Below are positions 63,378-64,000 of a stretch of 64,000 bases of DNA, piece after piece. Position numbers and translations under genes: made by a program. Below the pieces are notes generated by a model. That model was not told where the DNA came from. It worked only from the letters and a program-made list of their open reading frames with translations, and searched no databases. Location: the NCBI RefSeq assembly GCF_023072595.1, contig NZ_JALLGK010000001.1:496001-560000 (forward strand). The letters are read 5' to 3'. The DNA is from Streptomyces sp. XM4193. Lineage in GTDB: Bacteria > Actinomycetota > Actinomycetes > Streptomycetales > Streptomycetaceae. Position 1 is the first letter of the stretch. Each line of letters begins with the position of its first letter.

Positions 63378-64000
63378 ATGCCTTCCGCAGTGTCCGACAC
63401 CTCTGCCGTGCCCGCGGCAGTGAGCCCGCCCGTGCCCTCCTCCGACCGCGGCGCCGCAGGTGCCTCCGAGCCGCCCCGTGCCGGTGACGGAGCCCGTCCG
63501 GCGCCGGCGCGCCCCCAGCCCGCCGCGGAGCGGGTCTACGCACACGTCAAGCAGGCTGTGCTGGAACGCCGTTACGCGGGCGGGGAGTTGCTGACCGAGG
63601 GCGAGCTCGCCGAGGCGGTCGGGGTCTCCCGCACCCCGGTGCGGGAGGCGCTGCTGCGGCTCGAGGTCGAGGGCCTGCTCAAGCTCTACCCGAAGAAGGG
63701 CGCGCTCGTACTGCCGGTCTCCGCCCGGGAGATCGTCGACGTGGTGGAGACCCGGATGCTGGTCGAGGTGCACGCGGCCCGCAGGGCCGTACCGCTGGCG
63801 CCGAGCGTGCTGGCGGAGCTGGAGGAGCTGCTGGAGCGGCAGCGGCGCCTCGCCGAGGAGGGCGACCTGGCCGAAGTGGCGGTCACCGACCGGTGCTTCC
63901 ACGCGACCCTGGTGCGCGCCACCGGCAACGAGATCCTGGCCCGGCTCTACGACCAGCTGCGCGACCGGCAGTTGCGGATGGGGGTGGCCGTGATGCACGC
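63378..64000 (+). CDS. GntR-family (FadR/FCD) regulator, 3' end off the window
   Basis: From ATG 63378, AAGGTG five bases upstream and TATCTA (63362-63367) as a likely -10. Residues 1-50 are a disordered Ala/Pro tail. The winged helix reads VYAHVKQAVLERRYAGGELLTEGELAEAVGVSRTPVREALLRLEVEGLLKLYPKKGALVLPVS. The FCD effector domain follows (REIVDVVETRMLVEVHAARRAV, ATDRC-FHATLVRATGN) with metal/ligand residues such as the Asp and His of this class, and is cut at the right edge. Probably represses neighbouring genes in response to a carboxylate ligand. Confidence 0.9.
   Translation, partial: MPSAVSDTSAVPAAVSPPVPSSDRGAAGASEPPRAGDGARPAPARPQPAAERVYAHVKQAVLERRYAGGELLTEGELAEAVGVSRTPVREALLRLEVEGLLKLYPKKGALVLPVSAREIVDVVETRMLVEVHAARRAVPLAPSVLAELEELLERQRRLAEEGDLAEVAVTDRCFHATLVRATGNEILARLYDQLRDRQLRMGVAVMH

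Overview
The window is high-GC actinobacterial DNA and almost certainly comes from Streptomyces or a close streptomycete relative. The grounds are third-position GC bias, many GTG and TTG starts, a conservon (cvnABCD plus paired P450s), iron boxes of the DmdR/IdeR type, a proteasome activator (Bpa), many secreted hydrolases and a regulator with an in-frame TTA codon. I saw no rRNA, tRNA, CRISPR array, insertion sequence or prophage, and no large biosynthetic cluster.

Layout. 0-2.2 kb: edge-truncated PrsW-type membrane protease and a GGCT-like protein. 2.2-6.5 kb: the most interesting locus, a compact minus-strand operon sdpC-sdpA-sdpB-sdpI resembling the Bacillus sporulation-delaying (cannibalism) toxin system. 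It is divergent from a LuxR-type regulator with a TTA (bldA) codon, and a perfect inverted repeat lies between them. 6.6-12.9 kb: two tiny secreted SH3-like proteins, an MFS transporter, an SGNH hydrolase, a VOC protein, a Pro-rich membrane protein and a DUF1232 protein. 13-20.5 kb: thioesterase, secreted serine protease, a remnant of an iron ABC ATPase, a frameshifted Ser/Thr kinase with a SecD-like outer domain, and an ECF sigma factor operon. 21-23.5 kb: GH81 beta-1,3-glucanase with a clear promoter and operator. 23.7-28 kb: two coupled P450s, one lacking the ExxR arginine, divergent from a LuxR regulator.

29-31.8 kb: iron-boxed siderophore-interacting protein, ArsR/SRPBCC pair, DedA protein. 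32-37.8 kb: complete conservon with CYP157-like and CYP154-like P450s. 38-41.7 kb: cutinase-like lipoprotein, GH25 lysozyme, YrhK protein, flavodoxin-family reductase. 41.9-47.6 kb: siderophore uptake operon (binding protein, reductase, two permeases, ATPase) divergent from an AraC regulator over an iron box. 47.7-54.8 kb: membrane protein, GT2, GH64 beta-1,3-glucanase with the same operator as the GH81 gene 30 kb away, quinone oxidoreductase, secreted anchored protein, Bpa. 55-59 kb: branched-chain 2-oxoacid dehydrogenase operon (E1alpha, E1beta, E2). 59.4-63 kb: divergent PASTA-type and related Ser/Thr kinases. The right edge cuts a GntR regulator.

Themes are secreted attack and defence (Sdp toxin, lysozyme, two fungal-wall glucanases), iron scavenging, and signalling through kinases and conservon components. 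Many gaps carry GC-rich tandem repeats, and strong perfect hairpins separate convergent units.
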